This document shows positions 1-9,185 of a DNA stretch of 64,000 nucleotides, one piece after another (positions within the stretch are counted from its first letter, which is position 1; each line of letters starts with the position of its first letter). The notes under the pieces were generated by a model that was not told the DNA's origin, did no database searches, and was given only the letters and a program-made list of their open reading frames with translations. Position numbers and translations under genes: made by a program. This DNA is from Nioella aestuarii (GTDB taxonomy: Bacteria; Pseudomonadota; Alphaproteobacteria; Rhodobacterales; Rhodobacteraceae). The stretch spans positions 1 through 64,000 of the forward strand of contig NZ_JBPBBA010000007.1 in the NCBI RefSeq assembly GCF_050896395.1. The letters run 5' to 3'.

Positions 1-117
1 CATATTGGCTGCGATGAACCAGAAAACCTCCGTTACGAAAACCTCAAATCTGTCCCATAGGCGCTGACGTCAGACAGACCGGACTGCGATGGGCTTTGAC
101 GTCGCGGCAGAGGTTGT

Positions 118-153
118 GGCCAAAGCCGCCCATCTTCCGGGGCGGCCTTGGCC
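118..153 (-). terminator. Hairpin after the M16 peptidase pair
   Basis: Two 13-base arms (118-130 and 141-153) are complementary except for one position, with a 10-base loop. The hairpin lies just past the stop codon of the minus-strand peptidase gene. No T-run follows on the minus strand, so it may be a 3'-end stabiliser or a Rho-associated hairpin rather than a classical intrinsic terminator. Nothing else is seen in the first 160 bases. Confidence 0.35.
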
Positions 154-160
154 GGTGTAT

Positions 161-1474
161 TTATTGCCCGCTTTCCAACCCCTCGGGCTGGCCAACCACC
201 ACCACATGCAGCCCGTCCGGGTCCATCAACCGAGCGGCAACGCGCGAGATGTCTTCCAGCGTCACGGCCATGACCTGATCGTTGCGGGTGTTGATGTAGT
301 CGATCGGCATTTCGTCGATCTGCATTCCGGACAGGATGCCAGCAATCGTAGCATTGCCGGTAAAGCGCAGGGGATAGGCACCGGTCAGGTAGGTCTGAGC
401 GGCCTCCAGCTCCTCTTCGCTCACACCATTGGCGGCCATATCGGCCCATTGGTCGTGCAGAACTTCAATGGCCTCTGCCACCAGATCGTTGGAGGAGGAA
501 AACTGCCCCAGCATCATTGGCCCATGGTCAAACAGAACAAGGAAGGTGGAAATGCCGTAGGTCAGTCCACGCTCTACGCGAACCTCCTGCATCAGGCGGG
601 ACCGGAAATTGCCGCCGCCAAGGATCTGGTTCAACACATAGGCCGCGAAGAAATCGGGGTCATCACGCTCGATCCCGGCATGACCGAAGAAGGCCGTGGA
701 TTGCGGTGTGGGATAGTCGATGACGGTGATGCCACCGGTCAGATTATAGGGCGCGTCGCCGGGCATTTCGGCCCCGGTTTCGGGCAGATCGCCAAGAAGA
801 CGGTCCAGCAACAGGCCCAGTTCCTCGGGCGTGATGTCGCCCGACACACCGATATGCACCCGGTCTCTGGCAAGAGCGCCCTGATGGGCGGCGATCAGAT
901 CGTCGCGGGTCAGGGCCTGGACGCTTTCGGCCGTGCCCTCCTGGTCCGAGCCATAGGGGTGATCCCCGAATGTCTGAGCATAGAGCGCCGAGGACGCAAG
1001 GTCCGACGGATCGTTCTGATTGCTGTCGATGATCGACAGAACCTGCGTGCGAACCCGGTCTATGGCGGATTGCTCGAACGTAGGCTCCACCAGTGCCGCG
1101 CGCAGCAAGTCAACGGCTTCGTCCCGGTTCTGGGTCAGCATCCGGGCGGTGATGTTGATTGAATCGCGGTAGGCGTCGAAACCGAAATAGGCGGCAAGCG
1201 CCTCAGACCGGGCGGCAAATTCCGCGTTGTCCATGTCGGCGGCACCTTCCTCCAGCAGACCGGTCATCAAATAGGTCGCACCGCGGGCTCCGGGCGCGTC
1301 GAGAGAGGTTCCGCCCTCGAAGAGGATGTCCAGCGCGACGAAAGGAATGGAATGATCCTCGACCAGCCATGCGGTCAGGCCACCGGGCGAGGTGACTTCC
1401 TGAATGTTCACCTGCGCACGAGCGGGAAGGGTGGCAGCAAAGAAGAGAGCGACGAAAGCAATAATGCGGATCAT
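161..1474 (-). CDS. M16 (pitrilysin) family protein lacking the zinc motif
   Basis: Predicted secreted protein of 437 residues related to M16 zinc peptidases. The start at 1474 gives a clean signal peptide (MIRIIAFVALFFAATLPARAQ) and has GAGGAG about 7 bases upstream; a GTG at 1489 that overlaps the previous stop is the alternative. The family inverted zinc motif HxxEH should fall around residues 50-60, but here that stretch reads GATYLMTGLLEEGA, with no histidines. It therefore looks like the non-catalytic partner of the M16 gene directly upstream, as in two-subunit M16 enzymes where one chain carries zinc and the other shapes the chamber. It probably acts in the periplasm. The pairing is inferred from adjacency; substrate is unknown. 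Confidence 0.85.
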   Translation of the reverse strand: MIRIIAFVALFFAATLPARAQVNIQEVTSPGGLTAWLVEDHSIPFVALDILFEGGTSLDAPGARGATYLMTGLLEEGAADMDNAEFAARSEALAAYFGFDAYRDSINITARMLTQNRDEAVDLLRAALVEPTFEQSAIDRVRTQVLSIIDSNQNDPSDLASSALYAQTFGDHPYGSDQEGTAESVQALTRDDLIAAHQGALARDRVHIGVSGDITPEELGLLLDRLLGDLPETGAEMPGDAPYNLTGGITVIDYPTPQSTAFFGHAGIERDDPDFFAAYVLNQILGGGNFRSRLMQEVRVERGLTYGISTFLVLFDHGPMMLGQFSSSNDLVAEAIEVLHDQWADMAANGVSEEELEAAQTYLTGAYPLRFTGNATIAGILSGMQIDEMPIDYINTRNDQVMAVTLEDISRVAARLMDPDGLHVVVVGQPEGLESGQ

Positions 1475-1485
1475 GGGCTGTCTCC

Positions 1486-2814
1486 TCACAGGCCAGGGGC
1501 GGTCAGATAGCCGGTGACCGAGGTGGTTTCGGTGAAGATCATCCGTGCGGCGTCCATCACCTCCTCTGGCGTGATCGAAGCGATGATATCAGGCCAGTCC
1601 TGAATGTCCTGAACGGTCAGGCCAGAAGTCAGACCGACGCCATACATGCGGGCAAGATCCCCCACATCGTCCTGCGCATAGATCATCTCGGCTTCCCACT
1701 GGAACTGGATGCGGGCAAATTGCTCGGGGTCGATGCCGTCTTCGAGGAACTGCGCGATAACGCGATCCAGATCTGCCTCGGCCTCCTCCAGCGAGACACC
1801 GGGCACTGGCACGTTGAACACCGAAAAGACCGTGTCATCCAGATTGGTGCCCGAATAGCTGGCAGCGGCGTAGAGCGAACGGGCCTCTTCCACTTGCAGC
1901 ACGCGGGGCAGCACGGCGGTGGCGCCAGATCCTGCCAGTACGTTTGACAGCAACGTCAGGGCAGCGGCGGTTCGTTGATTGCCGGGGTCACGCTCAGGCG
2001 CGATATAGCTGCGGACCACGTAGGGGTCGGACACGCGCGGGTCTTCGTAGTAGATGCGCCGGTCGGCGATCTGAGGCGGATCGGAGGGGCGCTGGCGCGG
2101 CTCGACACCGGAGGGTTCCAGCGGGCCGTAATGCTCCTCAGCCAGCGCGCGGACTTCTTCGGGCGTCACGTCCCCCGCGACGATCAGGATCGCGTTATCG
2201 GGCGAATAGTAGTCGTGATAAAAGGAAAACACGTCTTCGCGGTCCAGCGTCTCGATTTCATGCCGCCAACCGCCGATCGGAATGCGATAGGGATGAGCAA
2301 GATAGAGCGACGCCCGCAACTGTTCGTTGAAAAGCGCACCGGCACTTGAATCGGTCCGCTGTGCGCGTTCTTCCAGTATCACGCTGCGCTCTGTCGCAAT
2401 GTCATCATCCGTCAGCAGCAGGTTGCGCATCCGGTCGGCTTCCATCTGCATCATCAAGCCAAGGCGATCAGAGGCAACGCGCTGGAAGTAGCCGGTGTAA
2501 TCCCAGCTGGTAAAGGCATTGTCGGACCCACCATTGGCCTCGACGATGTCGGAAAACTCGCCGCTTTCCAGGGTTTCGGTGGCCTTGAACATCAGATGCT
2601 CTAGAAAATGCGCGATGCCGGACCGGCCGGGGGGCTCATCCGCCGCTCCGACGCGATACCACAGCATGTGAACCACCACCGGGGCGCGGTGGTCTTCGAT
2701 GACAACCGCATGTAGCCCATTGTCGAGGGTGAATTCCGATACTTCAGTGGCAGAAGCCTGGGCGGGAACCATGGGCAGCAGGGCCACACAGGCGGCCAGC
2801 GCAAATCGCAGCAT
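1486..2814 (-). CDS. M16 family zinc peptidase, catalytic member
   Basis: Predicted secreted zinc metallopeptidase of 442 residues. A signal peptide (MLRFALAACVALLPMVPAQA) is followed by an M16 domain with the intact inverted motif HFLEHLMF near residue 70, in which the two His bind zinc and the Glu is catalytic. The second Glu ligand is expected about 75 residues later, in the segment around RSVILEERAQR. The C-terminal half is the usual M16 C domain. It is the first gene of a pair with the zinc-less M16 protein downstream (stop at 1486, next start at 1474), so both are probably translated from one mRNA. Likely role: degradation of peptides in the periplasm; substrate unknown. Confidence 0.9.
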   Translation of the reverse strand: MLRFALAACVALLPMVPAQASATEVSEFTLDNGLHAVVIEDHRAPVVVHMLWYRVGAADEPPGRSGIAHFLEHLMFKATETLESGEFSDIVEANGGSDNAFTSWDYTGYFQRVASDRLGLMMQMEADRMRNLLLTDDDIATERSVILEERAQRTDSSAGALFNEQLRASLYLAHPYRIPIGGWRHEIETLDREDVFSFYHDYYSPDNAILIVAGDVTPEEVRALAEEHYGPLEPSGVEPRQRPSDPPQIADRRIYYEDPRVSDPYVVRSYIAPERDPGNQRTAAALTLLSNVLAGSGATAVLPRVLQVEEARSLYAAASYSGTNLDDTVFSVFNVPVPGVSLEEAEADLDRVIAQFLEDGIDPEQFARIQFQWEAEMIYAQDDVGDLARMYGVGLTSGLTVQDIQDWPDIIASITPEEVMDAARMIFTETTSVTGYLTAPGL

Positions 2815-3067
2815 TCACGAACCTCTTGAGTCAAAACATGTCCCGTCAACAGATACGGGGTTTGGCGTCGGCATCAAGCGCGCTGACGCGGATGTGAGTG
2901 GATCGATCCGTTTTACTAGGCTTCTTGATGAAAATGGCTGACGTGAAGAAAGGAACCACTTGCACGGCGACCTCGGCCACCTCCTATCATGCAGTGGGAT
3001 ATCCCTGGATCATGCCACCTTGCCAATGTCGCCCCTACCACCCCGATGAAGTGACCCGGAAGAGCGA

Positions 3068-3592
3068 TCACTCGTCAATATTGCCGATTTCCTGCGGCGG
3101 AGCGGCGGGGGTGCGGATACCCGCAGCGCGCATCCGTTCCAGTTCCGCGTAACGGTCCAGCGACATGGAGCGATAGGCGCGGTGATAGACATTCACAGCG
3201 GCAATACGTTCCAGGAGACGCCCGTCATTGCGGCGGCGGAACTCCAGATCCTCGGTTGCGAGCGTATCTCGGATGTCCTGTCCGACGCCAAAACGCGTGA
3301 CATAGCTGATCATGCCCTGGCTGCCGCCACCGGCCCGATCAATGTTGCCGCCGAGGGCTTCTGCGACATCGGCCTCTGGGTCCGGGTCGGCGCGGTTGAT
3401 ACCGCCGGGCGATGGGGTGGGCAGGCTTTGCAGATCGTCCGGCAATTGGAGCGGTCGGGTGGGAAGGATGCCGAATTCATCGGGGCCTGCACCGTCGGCA
3501 CGCAGGTTCAGAAGCCGCGGGTCGTTTCGACCGCATGCCGCAAGTGCCAAAAGCACCAGTCCCAAGCTGATTGCCGTGCGAAGCCTGCTCAT
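3068..3592 (-). CDS. DUF3035 lipoprotein (BamF-like)
   Basis: Small lipoprotein of 174 residues. The start at 3592 is favoured by the AGGAG about 7 bases upstream and because it places a lipobox (LVLLALAAC) directly after a short hydrophobic stretch. An in-frame ATG at 3640 would add 16 hydrophilic residues. The mature part matches the alphaproteobacterial DUF3035 family, whose Caulobacter member has been described as a BAM-complex accessory lipoprotein (BamF). An outer-membrane assembly role is therefore inferred, not seen. It lies directly downstream of lspA, the enzyme that matures lipoproteins such as this one. The 253 bases between it and the peptidase gene (2815-3067) hold no supported gene. 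Confidence 0.8.
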   Translation of the reverse strand: MSRLRTAISLGLVLLALAACGRNDPRLLNLRADGAGPDEFGILPTRPLQLPDDLQSLPTPSPGGINRADPDPEADVAEALGGNIDRAGGGSQGMISYVTRFGVGQDIRDTLATEDLEFRRRNDGRLLERIAAVNVYHRAYRSMSLDRYAELERMRAAGIRTPAAPPQEIGNIDE

Positions 3593-3636
3593 CCAGTCTC
3601 TCCTCTCGGACGGTTTAGCGCATGTTTTCGCCGCCG

Positions 3637-4107
3637 TCACGGGGTCATATTCTTCGTATCGGCAAAGATCAGCAAGCCTAGAGCACCGACAAAGATGCCA
3701 ATATCGGCAATGTTGAACGCGTAAGGGTTATGGAAGCCACAGCAGCTGGTGTTCAAAAAGTCCGCCACCGCGCCGTAAATGACTCTGTCAAAGCCATTCG
3801 CAATGGCCCCACCGACAATCGCACCCGCTGATAGCAAGGCCACGCGACGCTGCATCGACCGCGCCCACCACAGGATCCAGGCCGACACGACAAATGCAAG
3901 CGCCACCAGCAGCCAGCGGGTGGCATCTGCGTCATTGGCCAGCAACCCGAAATTGACGCCGGTGTTCCAGCCCATATGAAAATTCAGATAGGGTGGGAAG
4001 ACCTCCATCTGGCCGATGTTCAGCAGGTCCATGCGATAAAGGACAACCCATTTGCTGATCTGGTCCAGTGCGAACCAGAAAAGCGCGGAGAGAAGGGTAA
4101 GACGCAT
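3637..4107 (-). CDS. lspA: Lipoprotein signal peptidase (signal peptidase II)
   Basis: Inner-membrane aspartyl peptidase of 156 residues that cleaves prolipoproteins in front of the lipid-modified Cys. Four hydrophobic segments are visible. The two conserved catalytic-aspartate blocks are present: NGFDRVIYGAVADFL and FNIADIGIFVG. Length is normal for the family. Its stop lies close to the start region of the downstream DUF3035 lipoprotein, so the two are probably co-transcribed. Identification is confident. Confidence 0.95.
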   Translation of the reverse strand: MRLTLLSALFWFALDQISKWVVLYRMDLLNIGQMEVFPPYLNFHMGWNTGVNFGLLANDADATRWLLVALAFVVSAWILWWARSMQRRVALLSAGAIVGGAIANGFDRVIYGAVADFLNTSCCGFHNPYAFNIADIGIFVGALGLLIFADTKNMTP

Positions 4108-4140
4108 CTGTCGTGGTCCTTGCTGCGTTGCGGGGCCAGG

Positions 4141-4219
4141 TTTCGCCGCGCGTTCCGCGCGTCGCGCCGGGGGGCTCTGCCCCCCGAACCCCCCGAGGTA
4201 TTTTCACCAAGATGAAAGG
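4141..4219. repeat. Dispersed intergenic repeat, copy A
   Basis: Begins with TTTCGCCGCG, contains a perfect G6-C-TCT-G-C6 hairpin at 4169-4185 and ends with a GAGGTATTTTCACCAAGATGAAAGG-type tail just upstream of the purH stop codon. The same modules, in diverged form, recur at about 9186, 21660, 23340, 31806 and 51114. This is the only copy between two same-strand genes. Confidence 0.55.
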
Positions 4220-4242
4220 GGGGATAGCAGGTTTCAACCCCC

Positions 4243-5829
4243 TCAGTGGCGGAAGTGGCGCATACCGGTGAAGACCATGGCCAGACCTGCTTCGTCTGCG
4301 GCTGCGATCACTTCATCATCTCGCATCGAACCGCCGGGCTGGATCACGCATGTGGCCCCCGCCTGAGCGGCTTCCATCAGCCCGTCGGGGAAGGGGAAGA
4401 ACGCGTCTGATGCCACGGCAGACCCGATGGTCAAGGGCTGCGGAAGGCCAAGCGCCTCGGCCATGCGTTCGGCTTTCTTGGCGGCGATAAGGGCAGAGTC
4501 CACCCGGCTCATCTGGCCCGCACCGACGCCGACGGTGGCGCCGTCTTTGACATAGACGATGGCATTGGACTTGACGTGCTTGGCCACTTTCCATGCAAAC
4601 AGCAGGTCGCGCATCTGGTCTTCGGTCGGGGCCTTTTGCGTCACGACCTTGAGGTCATCCATACCTACGAAGCCGTTATCCTTGTCCTGAACCAGCAAAC
4701 CGCCCGCAACCTGACGATAGGCCAGACCGCCTGCGCGGACATCGGGCAGGCCGTTGGTGGTCAGCAGGCGCAGGTTTTTCTTTGCGGCGAAGATCTCTTT
4801 CGCTTCATCGGATGCGCCGGGTGCAATCACCACCTCGGTGAAAATGCCGGTGATCTCTTCGGCCGTTGCAGCGTCAAGCGGCTGGTTCAGCGAAACGATC
4901 CCGCCAAAAGCGCTGGTGCGGTCGCAATCGAATGCCGACTTGTAGGCATCGAGCAGTGTTGCACCGACGGCAACGCCGCAGGGGTTGGCGTGCTTGATGA
5001 TCGCGCAGGCAGGCGTGTCGGTGCCGAACTCGGCCACCAGTTCGAAGGCCGCGTCGGTGTCGTTGATGTTGTTGTAGCTCAGTTCCTTGCCTTGGTGCTG
5101 AACCGCTGTGGCCACGCCTTCGCGACCAGAACCGTCCAGATAGAAGGCCGCCTTCTGGTGGCTGTTCTCGCCATAGCGCAGGGTCTGTTTCAGCGTTCCT
5201 GCAAAAGCGCGGCGACGCGGGGCTTCGTTACCCAGGGCTGTCGCCATCCAGGCGGATACGGCGGCATCATAGGCGGCAGTGCGGGCGTAGGCGGTCAGCG
5301 CCAGTTGCTGGCGGAAGGCGTAGGAGGTGGCGCCATCGTTTTCATCGAGCTGCGCCAGCAGGGCAGCATAGTCCTCGGGATCGGTCACCACGTTCACGAA
5401 GGCATGGTTCTTGGCTGCCGCGCGGATCATCGCGGGGCCGCCGATGTCGATGTTCTCGATGCAGGTATCGTAGTCCGCGCGCTTCGCGACCGTCGCCTCG
5501 AACGGGTAGAGGTTCACGACCAGCAGGTCGATGCCCTCGATACCGTGCTCATCCATCGCGGCGACATGGGCGTCGTTGTCGCGAAGCGCCAGCAACCCAC
5601 CGTGGACCTTGGGGTGCAGGGTTTTGACGCGGCCATCCATCATCTCGGGGAAGCCGGTGACATCGGCCACATCCTTGACCTCCAGCCCTGCGTCGCGCAT
5701 CGCCTTGGCGCTGCCACCGGTGGAGAGCAATTCAACCCCGCGCGCAGCGAGGGCCTGGGCAAGCTCGATCAGCCCTGTTTTGTCGGATACGGAAAGCAGG
5801 GCGCGGCGCAGCGGCACGAGGTTGGTCAT
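4243..5829 (-). CDS. purH: Bifunctional AICAR transformylase/IMP cyclohydrolase
   Basis: Catalyses the last two steps of de novo purine synthesis: formylation of AICAR by 10-formyl-THF, then ring closure to IMP. The 528 residues match the usual family length. An N-terminal MGS-like cyclohydrolase domain is seen in about residues 10-150 (LLSVSDKTGLIELAQAL and the TLHPKVHGGLLALR block), followed by the transformylase domain with LRYGENSHQKAAFY, the CAIIKHANPCGVA block and a C-terminal segment ending in GMRHFRH. Cytoplasmic. Located between lspA and a heparinase-like gene, a neighbourhood common in Rhodobacteraceae. Confidence 0.97.
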   Translation of the reverse strand: MTNLVPLRRALLSVSDKTGLIELAQALAARGVELLSTGGSAKAMRDAGLEVKDVADVTGFPEMMDGRVKTLHPKVHGGLLALRDNDAHVAAMDEHGIEGIDLLVVNLYPFEATVAKRADYDTCIENIDIGGPAMIRAAAKNHAFVNVVTDPEDYAALLAQLDENDGATSYAFRQQLALTAYARTAAYDAAVSAWMATALGNEAPRRRAFAGTLKQTLRYGENSHQKAAFYLDGSGREGVATAVQHQGKELSYNNINDTDAAFELVAEFGTDTPACAIIKHANPCGVAVGATLLDAYKSAFDCDRTSAFGGIVSLNQPLDAATAEEITGIFTEVVIAPGASDEAKEIFAAKKNLRLLTTNGLPDVRAGGLAYRQVAGGLLVQDKDNGFVGMDDLKVVTQKAPTEDQMRDLLFAWKVAKHVKSNAIVYVKDGATVGVGAGQMSRVDSALIAAKKAERMAEALGLPQPLTIGSAVASDAFFPFPDGLMEAAQAGATCVIQPGGSMRDDEVIAAADEAGLAMVFTGMRHFRH

Positions 5830-5847
5830 GGTGTCTCCTGTGTCTTG

Positions 5848-7614
5848 TCACAACCGGAGCACATCGGACGCAGGCGCACGCGGTGTGCGCGGGGCGTCGG
5901 TGGGTTTGGCGAGGCTCCAGCTTACGGCGCTGCCATAATCGGTTACGCGGGAAGATAGAACGATCTGTTTTGTCGCGCGTGGCTTTAATCTGCCAGATTC
6001 CAGATAAACGCTTCGCTCCAGGGTCAATTCGGCCTCTCCACCGTGGCGGAAAACCCAGATCTCTCCGCCCCGCAGGGTCAACGATACCGCAGCACCACCA
6101 AGATCCAGTTCGGCCTCTACATCCGGGTGCAGGTGGAAACGGACGGTGAAGGGGATGCCATCAAGGGGCAGGCGCGCCATAACCCGATCCAGGGTGTCGC
6201 GGTCTTTGTCGGTCAGAGCTGCGAGCCCGTCCTCACCCCGTAGCAACCGCCCGTCATTTTCCAGGCTGAGACTGCGCAGGTGAATCAGGCCGTGGGTACG
6301 GCGATAGCCGTCATGGGAAAAGGCGATGGACCGGGACGCCCCGGTGTCGCTCTCCTGCATTTCGACTTTTTCTGGGCCTTCCAGAAGCGCCTGTTTCACG
6401 ACGCCATGATATGCGGAACGAGGACCAAGCCGGGCCGAGGAGTATCCCTCGATAGACAGGGTGGAATGTGATGGGGTTGCCCGGCCCGCGCGCCGCCAGT
6501 CGGCCCCGAACCCGGCACCAGAGCCACAATTGACGATGACAGGGCGGTGGCCCGAGGTCAGCTCAAACGCCAGTGTGGAAGCATGGGCGTTGAACGCCGA
6601 GGGTCCCATCATCGGCGGGGCCGCGTCGACCACGACAGAAGTGCGCCCACCAGATAGCCGCGCATACCCCATGGCAAGGCCGGAAACGGTGGCTGGCCGC
6701 ACGCCAGATTGCGCCAGGGCGTGATCCAACCGCCCCGATTGGCCACGTCCACCACCCTGAAACCGGGCAAGCCCACCATCAGCATGGCGCAGGCTGCGCA
6801 GGGTGGGGGCGATGCGCATGATGGCAGTGTTGACGGCGGGGTCGGGGCTTTTGCCCGATTCTGCCAGAACGGCGGCGGTCCAGGTCAACAGGGTGAAGAC
6901 CTGCAAAAGTTCTTCAGGGTTGCGGGTGACGATCCCACCCGATGCGTCAATCTCTCTTGCGCATTCCTGCGCCAGCGCCTTTAGCGCCGGTTTCAGGTGA
7001 TGGGCCACACCAATGAGCGAACAGGCCGAATAGATCAGGCCGGTCAGCGCCTCGAATCGCGGCAACCCGTGCGATGTGCTGCGCCAGCGTCGTGCAAGGA
7101 AATCCGCCTGCCGACCGAGGGCCGCATAGAAAGCGCGGGTTTCGCTGGCCTCCTGCCCGTTCATGAGAAAAAGAGCGTGGCTGATCCAGCGAATTTGCCT
7201 GCGGCCCACCAGGTCAGGCACCCAGCCCGGCCCCTTGCCTGTGCCGTAGCGTGTCAGCCATCCGGCCAGCCAGTCCTGCGCCATCGGTCTTGCTGATCCG
7301 TCGGGTACAGCGGCCAGATGATCGAGCCACTCGAAGCCGTGCAGTTCATCCTCGAACGCGTCGGAGGGCGGTGAAAGTACCCAAGGCAGATCCTTGGGCA
7401 TTTGCACAAGAACGCCCGCGAAGAGCAGGTTTCCGGCCATCAACTGCCGCCCGCGCGCATCCGACCCAATTAACCGCGGCTCCGGTTGCGAGGTAAAGCC
7501 CTTGGGCTTTGGCGCAAAGCCAGCCCGCCACGCCGCCCACCGGTTGGCGAACCGGCTGAGCCGTCCGGGGCGCTCGCGGAGCGCGACCGGGGCGGGGGAG
7601 AGGGCTTCTGACAT
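5848..7614 (-). CDS. Heparinase II/III family protein
   Basis: Protein of 588 residues with an N-terminal helical (alpha-toroid-like) region rich in Trp (about residues 60-280) and a C-terminal beta-rich part of the heparinase II/III-like type (about 330-570; blocks HASTLAFELTSGHRPVIVNCG and AYHGVVKQALLE). Members are polysaccharide lyases or relatives of unknown substrate. No signal peptide is evident at the N-terminus, which starts with a Pro/Arg-rich segment, so a cytoplasmic role or non-classical export is possible. It sits between rsmB and purH, a setting I recall in many Rhodobacteraceae genomes. The specific reaction cannot be assigned from sequence. Confidence 0.8.
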   Translation of the reverse strand: MSEALSPAPVALRERPGRLSRFANRWAAWRAGFAPKPKGFTSQPEPRLIGSDARGRQLMAGNLLFAGVLVQMPKDLPWVLSPPSDAFEDELHGFEWLDHLAAVPDGSARPMAQDWLAGWLTRYGTGKGPGWVPDLVGRRQIRWISHALFLMNGQEASETRAFYAALGRQADFLARRWRSTSHGLPRFEALTGLIYSACSLIGVAHHLKPALKALAQECAREIDASGGIVTRNPEELLQVFTLLTWTAAVLAESGKSPDPAVNTAIMRIAPTLRSLRHADGGLARFQGGGRGQSGRLDHALAQSGVRPATVSGLAMGYARLSGGRTSVVVDAAPPMMGPSAFNAHASTLAFELTSGHRPVIVNCGSGAGFGADWRRAGRATPSHSTLSIEGYSSARLGPRSAYHGVVKQALLEGPEKVEMQESDTGASRSIAFSHDGYRRTHGLIHLRSLSLENDGRLLRGEDGLAALTDKDRDTLDRVMARLPLDGIPFTVRFHLHPDVEAELDLGGAAVSLTLRGGEIWVFRHGGEAELTLERSVYLESGRLKPRATKQIVLSSRVTDYGSAVSWSLAKPTDAPRTPRAPASDVLRL

Positions 7615-7660
7615 CGGTTGCGGGCTGCTCTTGTTTTTGTGGCCGCAAGGATAGCAGGGA

Positions 7661-8923
7661 TCAGGCGCGTTTCAAAAGGGCCATGTAGAACCCGTCCATG
7701 CCACCTTTTTCCGCCCAGAAATCGGGCCGCAGACGCAACCCGCCTTCGGGGCTGGCCCAAGCTGTATCACCGCCAAGAGGCGTTGGATCGACGGGGATAA
7801 TCGTCAGATTTGCATGGCGTTTCAGCGCGGCTTTGACCTGATTCTCACCCTCATTGGGCAGAAGTGAGCAAGTGCAGTACACCAATTTCCCGCCAGGTTT
7901 GAGCAGGCCTAGCGCATGGTCGATCATCTGCATTTGCAGCCGGGTGAGTGATTCGACTTCTGCGGAGGTTTTGACGAAAGGCAGATCAGGGTGGCGGCGG
8001 ATAGTGCCGGTTGCGGAACAGGGCGCGTCGAGCAGGATGGCATCAAATGGCTCCGCCTCGTAGGTCAGTGCGTCGGCGGTCACGAGGGTGGCCGACAGGC
8101 CAGTGCGGGCAAGATTTTCCTCGACGCGTTTCAGGCGCGGGCCAGAAAGGTCCAGCGCCGTCACATCGGCCCCGGCTGCGGCCAGCTGCATGGTTTTTCC
8201 TCCGGGTGCGGCGCACAGGTCGAGCACGCGCTGGCCGGTGACGTCCCCAAGCAGTTTCACGGGCAGCGCGGCGGCGGCGTCCTGCACCCACCAGTCGCCG
8301 GTGTCATAGCCGGGCAGGGCGGTGACCTGTGCTTGCATCAGCCGGAACGAGCCGGTCGGCAGAGTCTCTGCCCCGTCGATGGTGACGCCGGGTTTCGGTG
8401 TGATGTCGAGGGGCGCGGGGCGTTCATGTGCGGCTTCGATGGCGGCGACGGCATCAACCCCATAGGCCTTGTGCAGAGGTTTGCGCAGCCAGATCGGCAG
8501 CGCTTGCGGGGGTGTCTTCGCCCACGACTCTCGCCCTTCGGCGTCCAGCTTGCGCAGCACAGCATTCACCATGCCAGAGGCGCGGGACCAGCTGGGGTGG
8601 CGCTTGGCGATTTCAACCAGCGAGGCGACGACGCCATGGGGTTCGGACCCGTCCACCAGCAGTTCAGCGGCGCCAAGGCGCAGCAGGTTCTGCACCGCTA
8701 GTGTCGGGCGTCGGGTCAGATAGGGGCGCAGAACGGCGTCGATCCGGCCCATGTGGCGCATGACCGTCAGCGCCAGGCGCTGGGCTCGGGCGACATCCTG
8801 CGGTGACAGGCCCGGTGGCGTCGGCTGATGGGACATCATCCGATTATCCATCATCACCGCACGCAGGTGGTCCAATGCCGCACGGCGGGCGGTAAGGCCG
8901 GTATCTGAGCCAGTATCTGACAT
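7661..8923 (-). CDS. rsmB: 16S rRNA (cytosine967-C5)-methyltransferase-like protein
   Basis: RsmB/NOP2-type RNA m5C methyltransferase of 420 residues. An N-terminal NusB-like helical domain (about 1-140) precedes a Rossmann methyltransferase domain with the SAM motif LDLCAAPGGKTMQLA, the catalytic block DAPCSATGTIRRHPD and the second active-site Cys in VYCTCSLLPNEGE. The start at 8923 is chosen for the AGAGGA about 7 bases upstream; an ATG at 8941 is possible. It is divergent from the small DUF1674 gene, with about 70 bases between the starts. Length and motifs are normal for the family. Confidence 0.93.
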   Translation of the reverse strand: MSDTGSDTGLTARRAALDHLRAVMMDNRMMSHQPTPPGLSPQDVARAQRLALTVMRHMGRIDAVLRPYLTRRPTLAVQNLLRLGAAELLVDGSEPHGVVASLVEIAKRHPSWSRASGMVNAVLRKLDAEGRESWAKTPPQALPIWLRKPLHKAYGVDAVAAIEAAHERPAPLDITPKPGVTIDGAETLPTGSFRLMQAQVTALPGYDTGDWWVQDAAAALPVKLLGDVTGQRVLDLCAAPGGKTMQLAAAGADVTALDLSGPRLKRVEENLARTGLSATLVTADALTYEAEPFDAILLDAPCSATGTIRRHPDLPFVKTSAEVESLTRLQMQMIDHALGLLKPGGKLVYCTCSLLPNEGENQVKAALKRHANLTIIPVDPTPLGGDTAWASPEGGLRLRPDFWAEKGGMDGFYMALLKRA

Positions 8924-8993
8924 GGGTGGTCCTCTTGTCACTCAACCCGCGCGGGGTATATCAAAGGCTCAGACCGCACAAGGATCGCGACCC

Positions 8994-9182
8994 ATGTCCG
9001 ACGACATCGCCAAGCCCCGTACCGACCTGCCACCCGCCGCACAGCGCGCGCTGGCCGAGGCCGAGGAGCGGCGCAAGGCGGCGAAAGCGCTGGACCTGCC
9101 AATCGAACTGGGTGGGCGCGACGGCCCGGAACCGGTTCGCTATGGCGATTGGGAAAAGAAGGGCATCGCGGTCGATTTTTGA
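8994..9182 (+). CDS. DUF1674 protein (SDHAF4-like)
   Basis: Small protein of 62 residues starting at the ATG at 8994, with AAGGA upstream. An ATG at 8922 would overlap the divergent rsmB start and add non-conserved residues. The C-terminus carries the family signature GPEPVRYGDWEKKG followed by a short acidic or aromatic end. The eukaryotic homologue SDHAF4 chaperones flavinylated succinate dehydrogenase subunit A, so a role in complex II assembly is plausible but inferred. No sdh genes lie nearby. Confidence 0.85.
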   Translation: MSDDIAKPRTDLPPAAQRALAEAEERRKAAKALDLPIELGGRDGPEPVRYGDWEKKGIAVDF

Positions 9183-9185
9183 GAG

